Positions 52,149-61,700 of a stretch of 64,000 bases of DNA are shown piece by piece; position 1 is the first letter of the stretch, and the number at the start of each line of letters is the position of its first letter. The position numbers and the translations under genes were made by a program. The notes below the pieces were generated by a model. It searched no databases. It was not told the origin of the DNA and was given only the letters and a program-made list of their open reading frames with translations. The DNA is taken from NCBI RefSeq assembly GCF_020859565.1, contig NZ_JAJHUO010000032.1:1-64000 (forward strand). Direction: 5' to 3'. The stretch is from Saccharothrix luteola. Its GTDB lineage: Bacteria; Actinomycetota; Actinomycetes; Mycobacteriales; Pseudonocardiaceae.

Positions 52149-53030
52149 CTATGGGCACCACACCCGCTGCTCCGCGCTGCCGAGCAGCCTGCCGAGCCGC
52201 CACGCGAACCGGCACACCCAGGGTCCGCGATCCGATGAGGCGAGGACCGGGGCGCGCCGGACGAGCTTGAGCCAGTCCGCCAGTGCGCTGCTCGTCCCGC
52301 TCGCGCGCATCCCGTGCTCGCGGAAGTCCTTGAGCAGCTTCGCGTCGCCCCGCCCGTAGCCCACCTGCTGCCTGGCGAGCGACCACATCCGGTCCCGCAA
52401 TCGGTAGCGCATCACCGCGTCCGGCGCGAAGGCCACGGAGCACCCCATCAGCTGGGCTCGGACGCTGAACTCGACGTCGTCCCCGCCGCCGGCGGTGTAG
52501 CTCTCGTCGAACCCGCCCAACGCCCGGAACACCTCGGTCCGCACGCCCATGTTCGCGCCCACCGCGTAGGGCAGGAAGCTCATGACGACCGGTAGCCGGT
52601 CCGCGGGGTGGGGCGACCTGGACGTGCGGACGCGTTCGCTGTTCAGCGCGGTGCTGTCGAGGTACCCGCCGACCACGTCGGCCCGCGACGCGGCCCGCGC
52701 CATGGCGGCAAGCCAGCCGGTGGTCGCCGCGTCGTCCGCGTCGCAGTACAGCAGCAGCTCGCCGTTCGCGGCCCGGGCGCCCGCGTTGCGCGCGCCGTTG
52801 ACCCCGGGCGGCTCGTGGCGCACCACCCGCAGGTCGGGCAGCCGGTGCGCCCACCGGGCGACGACGTCGGCGGTCCCGTCCGTGGACCCGTTGTCCACGA
52901 CCACCACCTCCCACGGCCCCTCGTGGTCCTGTTCGGACAGGGCGGCCAGCTGGCTTTCCACGACGGCCGCCGCGTTGCGCACGGGCACGATCACGCTGAC
53001 GGACGGTGTGGAAGCGGAACCCGACGCCAC
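52149..53030 (-). CDS. GT2-family glycosyltransferase
   Basis: 293 residues from GTG 53030 (VASGSASTPSVSVIVPVRNA); an ATG at 53207 would add 59 residues of low coding quality. GT-A fold: VSVIVPVRNAAAVVESQLAA, VVVDNGSTDGTADVVARWAH, GARNAGARAANGELLLYCDA followed by DD (the DxD metal site), GGFDESYTAGGGDDVEFSVR. No membrane segments, so a soluble cytosolic enzyme adding a sugar to a carrier or small molecule. It lies directly upstream of the broken carbamoyltransferase and diverges from the QueA-like operon, with which it probably forms one biosynthetic locus. Confidence 0.85.
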   Translation of the reverse strand: MASGSASTPSVSVIVPVRNAAAVVESQLAALSEQDHEGPWEVVVVDNGSTDGTADVVARWAHRLPDLRVVRHEPPGVNGARNAGARAANGELLLYCDADDAATTGWLAAMARAASRADVVGGYLDSTALNSERVRTSRSPHPADRLPVVMSFLPYAVGANMGVRTEVFRALGGFDESYTAGGGDDVEFSVRAQLMGCSVAFAPDAVMRYRLRDRMWSLARQQVGYGRGDAKLLKDFREHGMRASGTSSALADWLKLVRRAPVLASSDRGPWVCRFAWRLGRLLGSAEQRVWCP

Positions 53031-53254
53031 GGAGCACCACCGCTTTCCCAGAGTGGGTGGACCGGAATTGCCGACGGCACCCGAAAAGTACTGCCGCGCC
53101 GGTCGACGCGGCAAGGCGATGTCCTGGGAATGACCGGAAGTGCCCTCCAACGGGCCCGATGGTCGCGACCGTGGGTAATCACGCGTGATCGGTGCACAGC
53201 ACGACAATCCACGGACGACACGATGGTGGCCCTTTCTTACCTCCTGTCGGGGAA

Positions 53255-53284
53255 TTGAGCGGCGCGGACGGCGGAACGCATACT
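53255..53284 (+). promoter_or_regulatory. Candidate promoter of the QueA-like operon
   Basis: TTGAGC (53255-53260), 18-bp spacer, CATACT (53279-53284), 70 bp upstream of the ATG at 53355, in a locally AT-richer stretch. Four of six positions match each consensus hexamer. Confidence 0.35.
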
Positions 53285-53354
53285 GTCATGGCCCGGAAAA
53301 GGGTCGCCCATTTCATTTCGGCACGACCGCGGGACTCAGCTGGAGGACGAGACG

Positions 53355-54461
53355 ATGACCGAGGTCGTGGAGCGGACGGCGGACTACGAGTTCGAACTGC
53401 CGCAGGAACTGATCGCGCAGGAACCACCCGAGGCGCGAGGCGGCGAGCGCACCGACGCCCGCCTGGCCGTGCTGCACCGCGGCAGCGGACAGGTGGACCA
53501 CCGCCACTTCTCGAACCTGGGCGAGTACCTGCGCGCCGGGGACGTCCTGGTGCTCAACAACGCGCGGGTGGTCCCGTCGCTGCTCGAAGGTGTCGACGCC
53601 GGCGGTGAGCCGGTGGCGGTGAGCCTGCACTCCCCCGTCGAGGACGGCACGTGGCACTGCCTGGTCGCGCCCACGGCGGCTTGCGCGCCGGGAGCGGAGT
53701 TCCGCCTGGGCGGGGACGGCGACATCACGGTGCGCCTCCTGCACGAGGCCGACGCCGGCGTGTGGCGGGCGGCGGTCGACCCGCCCGACGCCGAGTCGTT
53801 GCAGCGGGCGGCGGAGATGATCTGCCCCGGCTACCTCGACCGCGCGCCGCTGGACCCGGAGCAGTACCAGACCGTCTACGCCTCCCGGCCCGGCGCCGTG
53901 CTGCTCCCCTCGGCGGGCCGGCACTTCACGCCGGAGATGCTCGACGGGCTGCGCGCCGCCGGGGTGGCCGTGGCGGAGGTGACCCTCTACCTGGCCGCCC
54001 GGAGCCGGTACTTCGTGCGGATGATGGTGCGCCGCAAGGCGGTGCGCGAAGGCCTGCCGGTGCGCGAGGACCTCGACGACCCGTCCACCGGGTTCGACCT
54101 GCCCCGGGCGGAACGCTACGAGGTGTCGTCGGACACCGCCGACCTGATCAACCGGTGTCGACGCGACGGTGGCCGGGTGGTGGTCTGCGGCACGTCGGCG
54201 ATGCGCACCCTGGAGACGGTCGCCGACAGCCGGGGACGGCTGTGGCCCCAGACCGGTTTCACCCAGCTCACGATCATGCCGGGGCACGTGTTCCGGGCCT
54301 GTGACGCGTTCATGACCAACCTGCACCGGCCGAAGAGCTCGGAGCTGCTGCTGACCGCCGCGTTCGCCGGGCGGGAGGCCCTGCTGAAGGCCTACCGGGA
54401 CGACCTCATCGCCAACGGCTACCTGTTCCACGAGTTCGGCGACTCCATGCTGATCGTCTGA
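53355..54461 (+). CDS. Divergent QueA-family protein (SAM ribosyltransferase-isomerase fold)
   Basis: 368 residues with GGAGGA before the ATG. Clear QueA homology: YEFELPQELIAQEPPEARGG, YLRAGDVLVLNNARVVPSLL, YQTVYASRPGAVLLPSAGRH, VVVCGTSAMRTLETVADSRG, TQLTIMPGHVFRACDAFMTN, HEFGDSMLI. Authentic QueA transfers and isomerises the ribosyl group of SAM onto preQ1 in tRNA. Here the conserved GAGTFxPV loop after the VTLH strand is replaced by AARSRYFVRMMVRRKAVREG, so substrate recognition probably differs. The operon lacks queD, queE, tgt and queG but pairs it with a QueC-like protein and a pyruvyl transferase, suggesting a small-molecule or glycan pathway rather than tRNA queuosine. Confidence 0.82.
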   Translation: MTEVVERTADYEFELPQELIAQEPPEARGGERTDARLAVLHRGSGQVDHRHFSNLGEYLRAGDVLVLNNARVVPSLLEGVDAGGEPVAVSLHSPVEDGTWHCLVAPTAACAPGAEFRLGGDGDITVRLLHEADAGVWRAAVDPPDAESLQRAAEMICPGYLDRAPLDPEQYQTVYASRPGAVLLPSAGRHFTPEMLDGLRAAGVAVAEVTLYLAARSRYFVRMMVRRKAVREGLPVREDLDDPSTGFDLPRAERYEVSSDTADLINRCRRDGGRVVVCGTSAMRTLETVADSRGRLWPQTGFTQLTIMPGHVFRACDAFMTNLHRPKSSELLLTAAFAGREALLKAYRDDLIANGYLFHEFGDSMLIV

Positions 54462-54483
54462 TGGTCCGAGGGGAGGCGCGACC

Positions 54484-55584
54484 GTGATCATCGATGACGT
54501 CGTCCGCGATCGGACGCCGGACGGCTGGCGGTTGTCGGCGGCGGTGGACTCGGCCCTCACGCCGGGCGGCCAACGCCTGCACTTCACCGTGCACGGCGGC
54601 GAACCGGAGTGGATGCCGCCGGTGGGGGACGCCTTCCTCGCCGCGCTGATGATGCCCGCGATGGCGCTGAAGGAGGACGTGCACGTCCACGCACCCGTCT
54701 CACGCCGCCTGTTCCGTTCGGCGTCCACCATCACCGACCTCTACACCGCCTGGTGGCCGCACCTGCACCCGGTCGACCTGCGCGCCCCCGTCGCCACCCG
54801 TGGGGGCGGCGACGCGGTCGGGCTGTTCTTCACCGCCGGGGTGGACTCGTTCTACAGCCTCCTCAAGGACATCGGCAGGTCCGCGGCTCCGGACTGGGAA
54901 CCTGTGACCCACCTGCTGTTCGCCAACTTCGAGCGGAAGGCGGGCAGCCGTTACGAGCACCTGCTGGAGAGGTTGCGGCACGTGGCGGCGCGCACGGGCA
55001 AGCAACTGCTCGTGATCGACACCAACGTCCGGTCGACGTGCGAGCCCACCGCCTTCTGGCCGGAGTACCACGGTGCGGCGCTGGCCTCGGTCGCGTTGAG
55101 CCTGCAGGGCTTGCTGGGACGCTGTCTGATCGCCTCCAGCGACCAGTACCGGTACCTGCCACCCCTGGGCTCGCACCCCCTGCTGGACCACCTGTTCTCC
55201 ACCGAGGGCTTGGAGATCGTCCACGACGGCGCCGAGGCGACCCGCGCCGAGAAGGTCATCCGGATGGCGGGCGACGGCGATCCGGCCCTGGACGACCTCT
55301 GCGTCTGCTGGAAGAGCGAACCCGGCCACAACTGCGGGCAGTGCCAGAAGTGCCTGGGCACCATGGTCGCGCTCGAGCTCGCGGGCGCGTCGGGACGGTG
55401 CCCGACCCTGCCGGCGGCGCTGGACCTGGAGCTGGTCCGCGCGGTGCCGATGCCCGACGAGCCCGGCCGGGACACGATGCGCTCGCTGGCGCAGGACGCC
55501 GAGAACCGGGGACGGCAGGACATCGCCGACGCCCTGCGGGAAGGGCTGCGTCGCGCGGGCGATCACCGGCAGGTGGCCGGGTGA
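54484..55584 (+). CDS. QueC-like PP-loop ATPase with zinc site
   Basis: 366 residues. The PP-loop reads LFFTAGVDSFYSLLKDI (about 115-131), with the SGGxDS motif changed to TAGVDS. It is followed by HLLFANFERK and LLVIDTNVRS. Near the C-terminus Cys275, Cys284, Cys287 and Cys290 (CWKSEPGHNCGQCQKC) have the Cys-x8-Cys-x2-Cys-x2-Cys spacing of the QueC zinc site. The N-terminal about 100 residues are extra compared with QueC. QueC turns a carboxylate on a 7-deazaguanine into an amide and then a nitrile with ATP; an ATP-driven amide, nitrile or thio step on another acid is the likely chemistry here. It starts 22 bp after the QueA-like gene and overlaps the next gene by 4 bp. Confidence 0.75.
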   Translation: MIIDDVVRDRTPDGWRLSAAVDSALTPGGQRLHFTVHGGEPEWMPPVGDAFLAALMMPAMALKEDVHVHAPVSRRLFRSASTITDLYTAWWPHLHPVDLRAPVATRGGGDAVGLFFTAGVDSFYSLLKDIGRSAAPDWEPVTHLLFANFERKAGSRYEHLLERLRHVAARTGKQLLVIDTNVRSTCEPTAFWPEYHGAALASVALSLQGLLGRCLIASSDQYRYLPPLGSHPLLDHLFSTEGLEIVHDGAEATRAEKVIRMAGDGDPALDDLCVCWKSEPGHNCGQCQKCLGTMVALELAGASGRCPTLPAALDLELVRAVPMPDEPGRDTMRSLAQDAENRGRQDIADALREGLRRAGDHRQVAG

Positions 55585-56630
55585 CCGCGGAGGTCGTCCG
55601 GGAAGTCCCCGCACGGCGTCGAGCGCGGCTGCGGAGCGAGATCACCCGAGTCCTCTCGGCGCTGCTCGCACCCGGCACGCCGTGCGCGCTGGTGGACTTC
55701 CCCCTCTACGCCAACGTCGGCGACAGCGCCATCTGGTCGGGGGAACGCGCGGTGCTGCGCGAACTGGGCGTGCCGGTGGCCTACACCTGCGACGAGCGAT
55801 CGTTCCGGCGGGAGGACCTGCTCACCGTCGTGCCCGAGGGCGTGATCCTGCTGCAGGGCGGCGGCAACCTCGGCGACCTGTGGCCCGAGCGCCAGCGCTT
55901 CCGGGAACACGTCATCCGGTCCTTCCCCCGGCACCGGATCGTGCAACTGCCCCAGTCGATCTGCTTCCGGGACGAGGAGAACCTCCGCCGGGCGCGGGAC
56001 GTCTTCGACGCCCACCCCGACCTCACCCTCCTGGTGCGCGACCGGCACAGCCTCCAACTGGCCCGAACCCACTTCGCCGCGACGAGCCTGCTGTGCCCCG
56101 ACATGGTCTTCACGCTGCCCACGCCCGCCACGACGGGCCACCGGGCGCACGACGTGGTGTGGCTGGCCCGGTCCGATCACGAGGCCACCGGTCTCCCCCG
56201 GCCCGCGCCACGCGGCAGGACGCTGCACACCGACTGGGCGGACGAACTCGGTGCGGCCCCGGCCTGGCGGCTGCGGCGGGAAGCCGCCGGACGGCGACTG
56301 CGAGCCGCGGTGCACGCGGTGCACGCGCGTCCCGGCCCGGAGTCGGCGTCCGCCGTCGCCGCCGCCCACGACGAGCTCGCGGCGCTCCAGCTCACCCGGG
56401 GGATCGACCTGCTGGCCGGCGACGTCGTCGTCACCGACCGCCTGCACGGGCACCTGCTGTGCCTGCTGCTCGACCGGCCCCACGTGCTGCTGGCCGATCG
56501 CTACGACAAGATCGAGAACACTTGGCGCACGTGGACCAGCGGCTGGCCGGGGGTGCGCTGGGCGGGCAGCCCGGACGAAGCCGTCGAGCAGGCACGTGCC
56601 CTCGCCACGACCGCCGGCGCGCGCAAGTAG
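55581..56630 (+). CDS. Polysaccharide pyruvyl transferase-family protein
   Basis: 349 residues from GTG 55581 (GTGA overlap with the QueC-like gene). Pyruvyl-transferase family motifs: VDFPLYANVGDSAIWSGERA, VILLQGGGNLGDLWPERQRF, RIVQLPQSICFRDEENLRRA, LLVRDRHSLQLARTHF, DVVVTDRLHGHLLCLLLDRP and an Asp-Lys-x-Glu-Asn motif. The family transfers pyruvate from PEP to sugars, as in CsaB and WcaK, in cell-wall polymers and exopolysaccharides; some members act on other acceptors. Cytosolic. It ends the three-gene operon and connects the QueA/QueC-like pair to glycan or glycoside tailoring. Confidence 0.85.
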   Translation: MTAEVVREVPARRRARLRSEITRVLSALLAPGTPCALVDFPLYANVGDSAIWSGERAVLRELGVPVAYTCDERSFRREDLLTVVPEGVILLQGGGNLGDLWPERQRFREHVIRSFPRHRIVQLPQSICFRDEENLRRARDVFDAHPDLTLLVRDRHSLQLARTHFAATSLLCPDMVFTLPTPATTGHRAHDVVWLARSDHEATGLPRPAPRGRTLHTDWADELGAAPAWRLRREAAGRRLRAAVHAVHARPGPESASAVAAAHDELAALQLTRGIDLLAGDVVVTDRLHGHLLCLLLDRPHVLLADRYDKIENTWRTWTSGWPGVRWAGSPDEAVEQARALATTAGARK

Positions 56631-56807
56631 ATCCCTGGTCGCCTCGTCACCGGCAACCGCGAGGACGGCCCCGCTGTGCCTGCGCGAGCCGTGCGACTTG
56701 CACCCGGCACCACTACTCGGCTTTACTAGGTACCGGTAGTCAGCACCACCGAGTAGCGGTCGGGCTTCCCCCGAGCGCGCCGAAGCCGAGCCCCGGGAGA
56801 CCTGCCC

Positions 56808-57578
56808 ATGACGACCCGCCCCACCGTCGAACCCGCCATCCGAGTGCGAGGCCTCGAGAAGTCGTACAAGTCGCTGCACGTGTTGCGCGGCGTGGACTTC
56901 GACGTGGCGCGAGGCAGCATCTTCGCCCTGCTCGGCTCGAACGGAGCGGGCAAGACCACCGCCGTGAAGATCCTGTCCACGTTGCTCAAGGCCGACGCGG
57001 GCACGGCGAGCGTGCACGGCTTCGACGTCGCCACCCGGGCCGCCGACGTCCGGGAGTCGATCAGCCTCACCGGGCAGTTCGCCGCCGTCGACGAGATCCT
57101 CAGCGGCCGGGAGAACCTCGTCCTGATCGCCCGGCTGCGTCACCTCGAGGACCCGGGCAGGATCGCGGACGACCTGTTGAGGCGCTTCTCCCTGACCGAC
57201 GCCGCCGCGCGGAAGGTGTCGACGTACTCCGGTGGCATGCGCCGCCGGCTCGACATCGCGATGAGCCTCGTCGGGAACCCGCCGGTCATCTTCCTCGACG
57301 AACCGACCACCGGTCTCGACCCGCAGGGCCGCATCGAGGTGTGGCAGGCCGTGAAGGACCTCGCCGACCGGGGCACGACGGTGTTGCTCACCACGCAGTA
57401 CCTGGACGAAGCCGAACACCTCGCCGACCGGATCGCGATCCTCCACGAAGGACGGATCATCGTGGACGGCACGCTCGCCGAGCTCAAGCAACTGCTCCCG
57501 CCCGCCAAGGTCGAGTACGTCGAGAAGCAGCCGACACTGGAGGACGTCTTCCTCTCGCTCGTCGGCACGAACGAGTGA
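56808..57578 (+). CDS. ABC exporter ATPase, DrrA type
   Basis: 256 residues. Single nucleotide-binding domain: Walker A GSNGAGKTT, Q-loop SLTGQFAAVDEILSGRENLV (the drug-exporter form), signature YSGGMRRRLDIAMSL, Walker B PPVIFLDEPTTGLDPQGR, and TTQYLDEAEHLADRIAIL. The shortened C-terminus ends YVEKQPTLEDVFLSLVG as in DrrA-like daunorubicin-resistance ATPases. Paired with the permease 11 bp downstream. It could export a product of the adjacent QueA/QueC-like locus, but this is only positional inference. Confidence 0.92.
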   Translation: MTTRPTVEPAIRVRGLEKSYKSLHVLRGVDFDVARGSIFALLGSNGAGKTTAVKILSTLLKADAGTASVHGFDVATRAADVRESISLTGQFAAVDEILSGRENLVLIARLRHLEDPGRIADDLLRRFSLTDAAARKVSTYSGGMRRRLDIAMSLVGNPPVIFLDEPTTGLDPQGRIEVWQAVKDLADRGTTVLLTTQYLDEAEHLADRIAILHEGRIIVDGTLAELKQLLPPAKVEYVEKQPTLEDVFLSLVGTNE

Positions 57579-57588
57579 GGACCGGGCA

Positions 57589-58350
57589 ATGACCAAGAAC
57601 TTCTTCGGTGACACCACCGTCCTGCTCGGACGGTCCCTGCGCCACATCGCCCGCAGCCCCGACACGATCATCACCACCGCGATCATGCCGATCGCCATGA
57701 TGTTGATGTTCGTCTACGTGTTCGGCGGCGCGATCGACACCGGCTCCGACTCCTACGTGCAGTACCTGCTGCCCGGCATCCTGCTCATCACCGTCGCCTC
57801 GGGCATCTCCTACACCGCGTTCCGGCTCTTCCTGGACATGAAGGGCGGCATCTTCGAACGATTCCAGTCCATGCCGATCGCACGCTCGTCCGTGCTGTGG
57901 GCGCACGTGCTGACCTCGTTGGTCGCCAACCTGATCTCACTCGTGGTCGTCGTGCTCGTCGCCCTGCTCATGGGTTTCCGCACGGGAGCCGGGCTCACGG
58001 CGTGGCTCACCGTCGCGGGCATCCTGGTCCTGTTCACCCTGGCGCTGACCTGGCTCGCCGTCATCCCCGGCCTCACCGCCAAGTCCGTCGACGGCGCGAG
58101 CGCGTTCTCCTACCCGCTCATCTTCCTGCCCTTCCTCAGCTCCGCCTTCGTGCCGACCGACACCATGCCCGGCCCGGTGCGCGCCTTCGCCGAGCACCAG
58201 CCGGTCACCTCGCTCGTCAACACCATCCGCGACCTGTTCACCCAGCAGCCGATCGGCACGGACATCTGGCTCGCCCTCGGCTGGTGCGTCGGCATCCTCG
58301 TCGTCGCCTACGCCTTCGCCACGGCCACCTACCGCCGCAAGATCTCCTAG
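57589..58350 (+). CDS. ABC-2 type exporter permease, DrrB type
   Basis: 253 residues with six predicted membrane helices; TIITTAIMPIAMMLMFVYVF, YVQYLLPGILLITVASGISY, FSYPLIFLPFLSSAFVPTDT and PGPVRAFAEHQPVTSLVNTI are typical of DrrB/ABC-2 permeases. Forms the exporter with the preceding ATPase. No accumulating damage is visible. Confidence 0.9.
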   Translation: MTKNFFGDTTVLLGRSLRHIARSPDTIITTAIMPIAMMLMFVYVFGGAIDTGSDSYVQYLLPGILLITVASGISYTAFRLFLDMKGGIFERFQSMPIARSSVLWAHVLTSLVANLISLVVVVLVALLMGFRTGAGLTAWLTVAGILVLFTLALTWLAVIPGLTAKSVDGASAFSYPLIFLPFLSSAFVPTDTMPGPVRAFAEHQPVTSLVNTIRDLFTQQPIGTDIWLALGWCVGILVVAYAFATATYRRKIS

Positions 58351-58473
58351 GCCGTCCCCGACAGGAGCCCGTTCGGCAACCGACGGCGTGAGCGGATGTT
58401 CCCCAGCCGGGGCGAAGTGGTGATCGTGTCACAATCGGCCTGATTCTCGGCGCAGTGAACAGGGGGTTGGGAC

Positions 58474-58785
58474 GTGACGAACCGGGTGGGCATCGCGGAG
58501 GCCATCGACGGGCTGCGGGAGGAGTTGGGCCTGGCCCAGGACGCCGGGGCCGACCACCAGTTCCGCTTCGAGGTGACCGAGGTCGAGGTCGAGCTCCTCG
58601 TCGAGGTGCGCAAGGAGGCCAAGGCCGGCGCGAAGGTGCAGTTCGGCGTGGTCTCGGTGAACTCGGACGGCAAAGCGGCCAGCGCCCGCACGCACCGGAT
58701 CAAGCTCCGGCTCAGCGCCACCGACGCCGCCACCGGCCGCAACCTCGAGGTCTCCCGGGATGTCGAGCGTCCGTGGACTAGCTGA
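58474..58785 (+). CDS. Trypco2-domain protein
   Basis: 103 residues from GTG 58474. Matches the trypsin-co-occurring domain 2 pattern: VGIAEAIDGLREELGLAQDA, QFRFEVTEVEVELLVEVRKE, AKVQFGVVSVNSDGKAASAR, HRIKLRLSATD. Trypco2 proteins are small partners of trypsin-like proteases in predicted NTP-dependent conflict systems described by comparative genomics. The stop codon overlaps the next ATG by one base (TGATG), so the two proteins are made together, in keeping with a sensor or regulatory subunit. Confidence 0.88.
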   Translation: MTNRVGIAEAIDGLREELGLAQDAGADHQFRFEVTEVEVELLVEVRKEAKAGAKVQFGVVSVNSDGKAASARTHRIKLRLSATDAATGRNLEVSRDVERPWTS

Positions 58786-61700
58786 TGGACCAGCGCAGGC
58801 TCGCCGACGTCCGCGCGGGCACGGAGGCGGTGGCGCGCAGCACCGGCTCGGGTTACCTGATCGGCAGGCGGCTGGTGCTGACCGCCAGGCACGTCGTCAG
58901 CGCGGGTGACGGCGCCTGGCCACGCGTCGTGGTCCGGCTCGGTCACCCGAACCGGGAACGACGACCGCGCGACGCCCGGCTGGTGTGGAGCCATCCCGAG
59001 TTGGACGTGGCGCTGCTGGAGCTGGAGCCGCCCGAGGACGGGGACATCGGCGACGCCGTGCGGTGGGGCGTCGCCGACGGCATCGAGCAGGTTCGCTACT
59101 CGGGTATCGGGTTCCCGGGGTTCGCCGACTACGGCGAGGCGGGCGCCGGTGTCGAGCAGCTGGCCGGCGTGCTCAACCCCCTGTCGACGGGGCCGCACGG
59201 CAGCAACGTCCTCGACCAGGACGCGGCGCCGCAGCCGGGGCGGCGGGCCTGGGCCGGTGTGTCCGGCGCCGCCGTCTTCTGCGCCGGTCTGCTGGTGGGC
59301 GTGGTCGTGCTGGACGACGTCGACTTTGGCAACCGGCGGCTGCACGCGGCACGCCTGGACGCTGTGGTGCGCGATCCCGGGTTCCGCCGCCTCGTCGAAG
59401 CGCACGGCGGATCGAGCCCCGTCGCCGAGTCGGTCACGGCGCCGCCACCGCCCTCCGGTGGACGCCGGGGCGCACGGGCGGCGTTCCGGTACGAGCTGAG
59501 CGCGGCGATCGTCGAGCACACGTCCACGGTCGTGGGGCGGGAGAGCCAGGTACGTCGGCTGATGGCGTTCAGCGGGGCGCGGGAAGGCGGTTACGCCCTC
59601 GTCGAAGCGCCGGCCGGTTTCGGCAAGACGACGCTGGTCGCGGATCTGTGGCGGCGGCACGCCACCGACGCGTGGGACGGTCCCGCGCCCGACCTCGTCG
59701 GGTTCTCGCTGCGCCGCGACCTCGGTGACCACACGCCGGCCGCGTTCGTCGCCGGGCTCACCGGTCAGCTGGCGGCGCTGCTGGACCGGTCGGACGACGG
59801 CGCCCGCCGGCTCGACGAGCTGTGGCAGGAGGCCGCGGCGAACGCGGGGCCGGACCGGCCGCTGCTGCTCGTCGTCGACGGCCTGGACGAAGCCTCGCCG
59901 GACCGCCCGGGTGTCGCGGAGCTCCTGCCCGCGCACGTGCCCGACTTCACGCACGTGGTCGTGACCTCCCGGCCGAGTCCGCGGGCCCGGTCGCTGGTGC
60001 CGCCGCACCACCCGCTGCACCGCGCGCCCCTCGTGGCGCTGCCGCCGCTGTCCGTGGCCGAGGTCGTCGAACTGCTCCACGTCTTCGGTTCCGCCGAGCC
60101 CGCGTCGTTCGGGGCGGCCGTGCACGAGGTGACCCGGGGCGAACCGCTGCTCGCCCGGTTCACCGCCCAGGACGTGGCGGGGCGCGGCGAGGCGGCCCTC
60201 GCCGCCTACCGACGGGAACGGCCCTCGGACGTGGCCGGGTACTTCCGCTGGCAGCTCGACCTGCTGGAGGTCGACGCCGAGGACGACACGACCTGGGACG
60301 CGCTCGCCCTGCTGCTCGCGGCGGCCCGCGGCCTGACCGAGGTCGAGATCGCCGAGGCCCTCGGCGCGCCGGCCCACCGGATCCGGCGGGCGCTCGCGCC
60401 GGTGCGCCGGTTCCTGATCGGGTCGCCGCGGCACGAGCTGATGCACGAGGAGTTCGCCGTGGTGCTGGCCACCCGGTTGACGGCGGCGCAGCGGCGCGCG
60501 GCCGACCGGCGCCTGCTCGACTGGTGCCGGGGTTACGCCGAGGCCGGGTGGCCCGACGACACGCCCGACTACGCGCTGACCACCGTGATCGCCCACGTCG
60601 ACCGGGCGAACGACTTCGAGCTGGCCGCGCGGCTGGTCGGCAGGCGGCGGCTGGAGCTGATGGTGGCCAGGACGCTGTCGCCGCGGGGCGTGCGGGCGGA
60701 CGTCAGCGCCGTCCTCGACATCCTGGTGCGGAGGTCGCCGCCGGACGTCGTGGCCGAGATCCGCACGGCCCTGGCCGCCGTGAACGTCAAGGGCATGGCC
60801 GACGACGTCCCCGGATCACTGCTGGCGGCCCTCGTCGCCGCGGGTGAGACGGCGCGGGCCGAGGCACATGCCGCGTTGGCCGAACGGCCGATCGACCGGT
60901 GCCGGGCGTTCCAGTCGATCGCGGTCGCGCTGTGGCGGGCGGGCGAGCCCGAGCGGTGCCGCCAAGCGGTCGGCGCCGCGGTCGGCGCGGCGCGCGCGGC
61001 GGGCGACCGGCACCAGTCGTCGTGCCTGGAGGAGTTGGCGCTGGAGCTGTTCTCGGCGGGCGCGGTGGCGGATGGGTGCGAGGTGATCAGGATCTGGGCG
61101 CGAGGGCGGCCGGTCGCCCTGGCGTTCAAGCGGATCGCGCCCGCCCTCGTGCGCAACGGCGCCGCGCAGTTGGGCCTCACGATCGCGCGGGGCTTCACCG
61201 ACCGCGCGGACGTCGCGATCGCCCACGCGCTGCTGGCCCTCGCGCTGGCCGAGGCCGGGCAGGTCGACCGAGCGTTGGCGGTCGCCGACGGGATCGACGA
61301 CCGGATCACCGGTTGGCACCCTGACAACCTGCCGCTCACCGTGGCGAAGCTGGCCATCGCCGTCGCCGACCGGGGTCGGACCGATGCCGCGCGCGGGCTC
61401 GTCGACAAGGCGAGCCTCCTGCTGGCCGGACGTGAGCACCCGTGGGACGAGGACCGGGTCGGCGTCGCGGCGGCACGGGTCAGGATGGGCGAGCCGGAGC
61501 ACGGCCCGCGCGTCCTCGCCGGGCTCAGCCGCATGACCGAGAGCCGCCGGCACCGCGAGTGGCCGGAGATCGCTTGGTGGTTCGACATCGACTGGGACGA
61601 GTTCTCCGGGTGGGCCGTCGCGACGCCGCGACGCGATGCCGCCGTCGTCCTCGCCCACCAGGCGGTCCTCGCCGGGGTCGACGGTGAGCTGCTCGACCTG

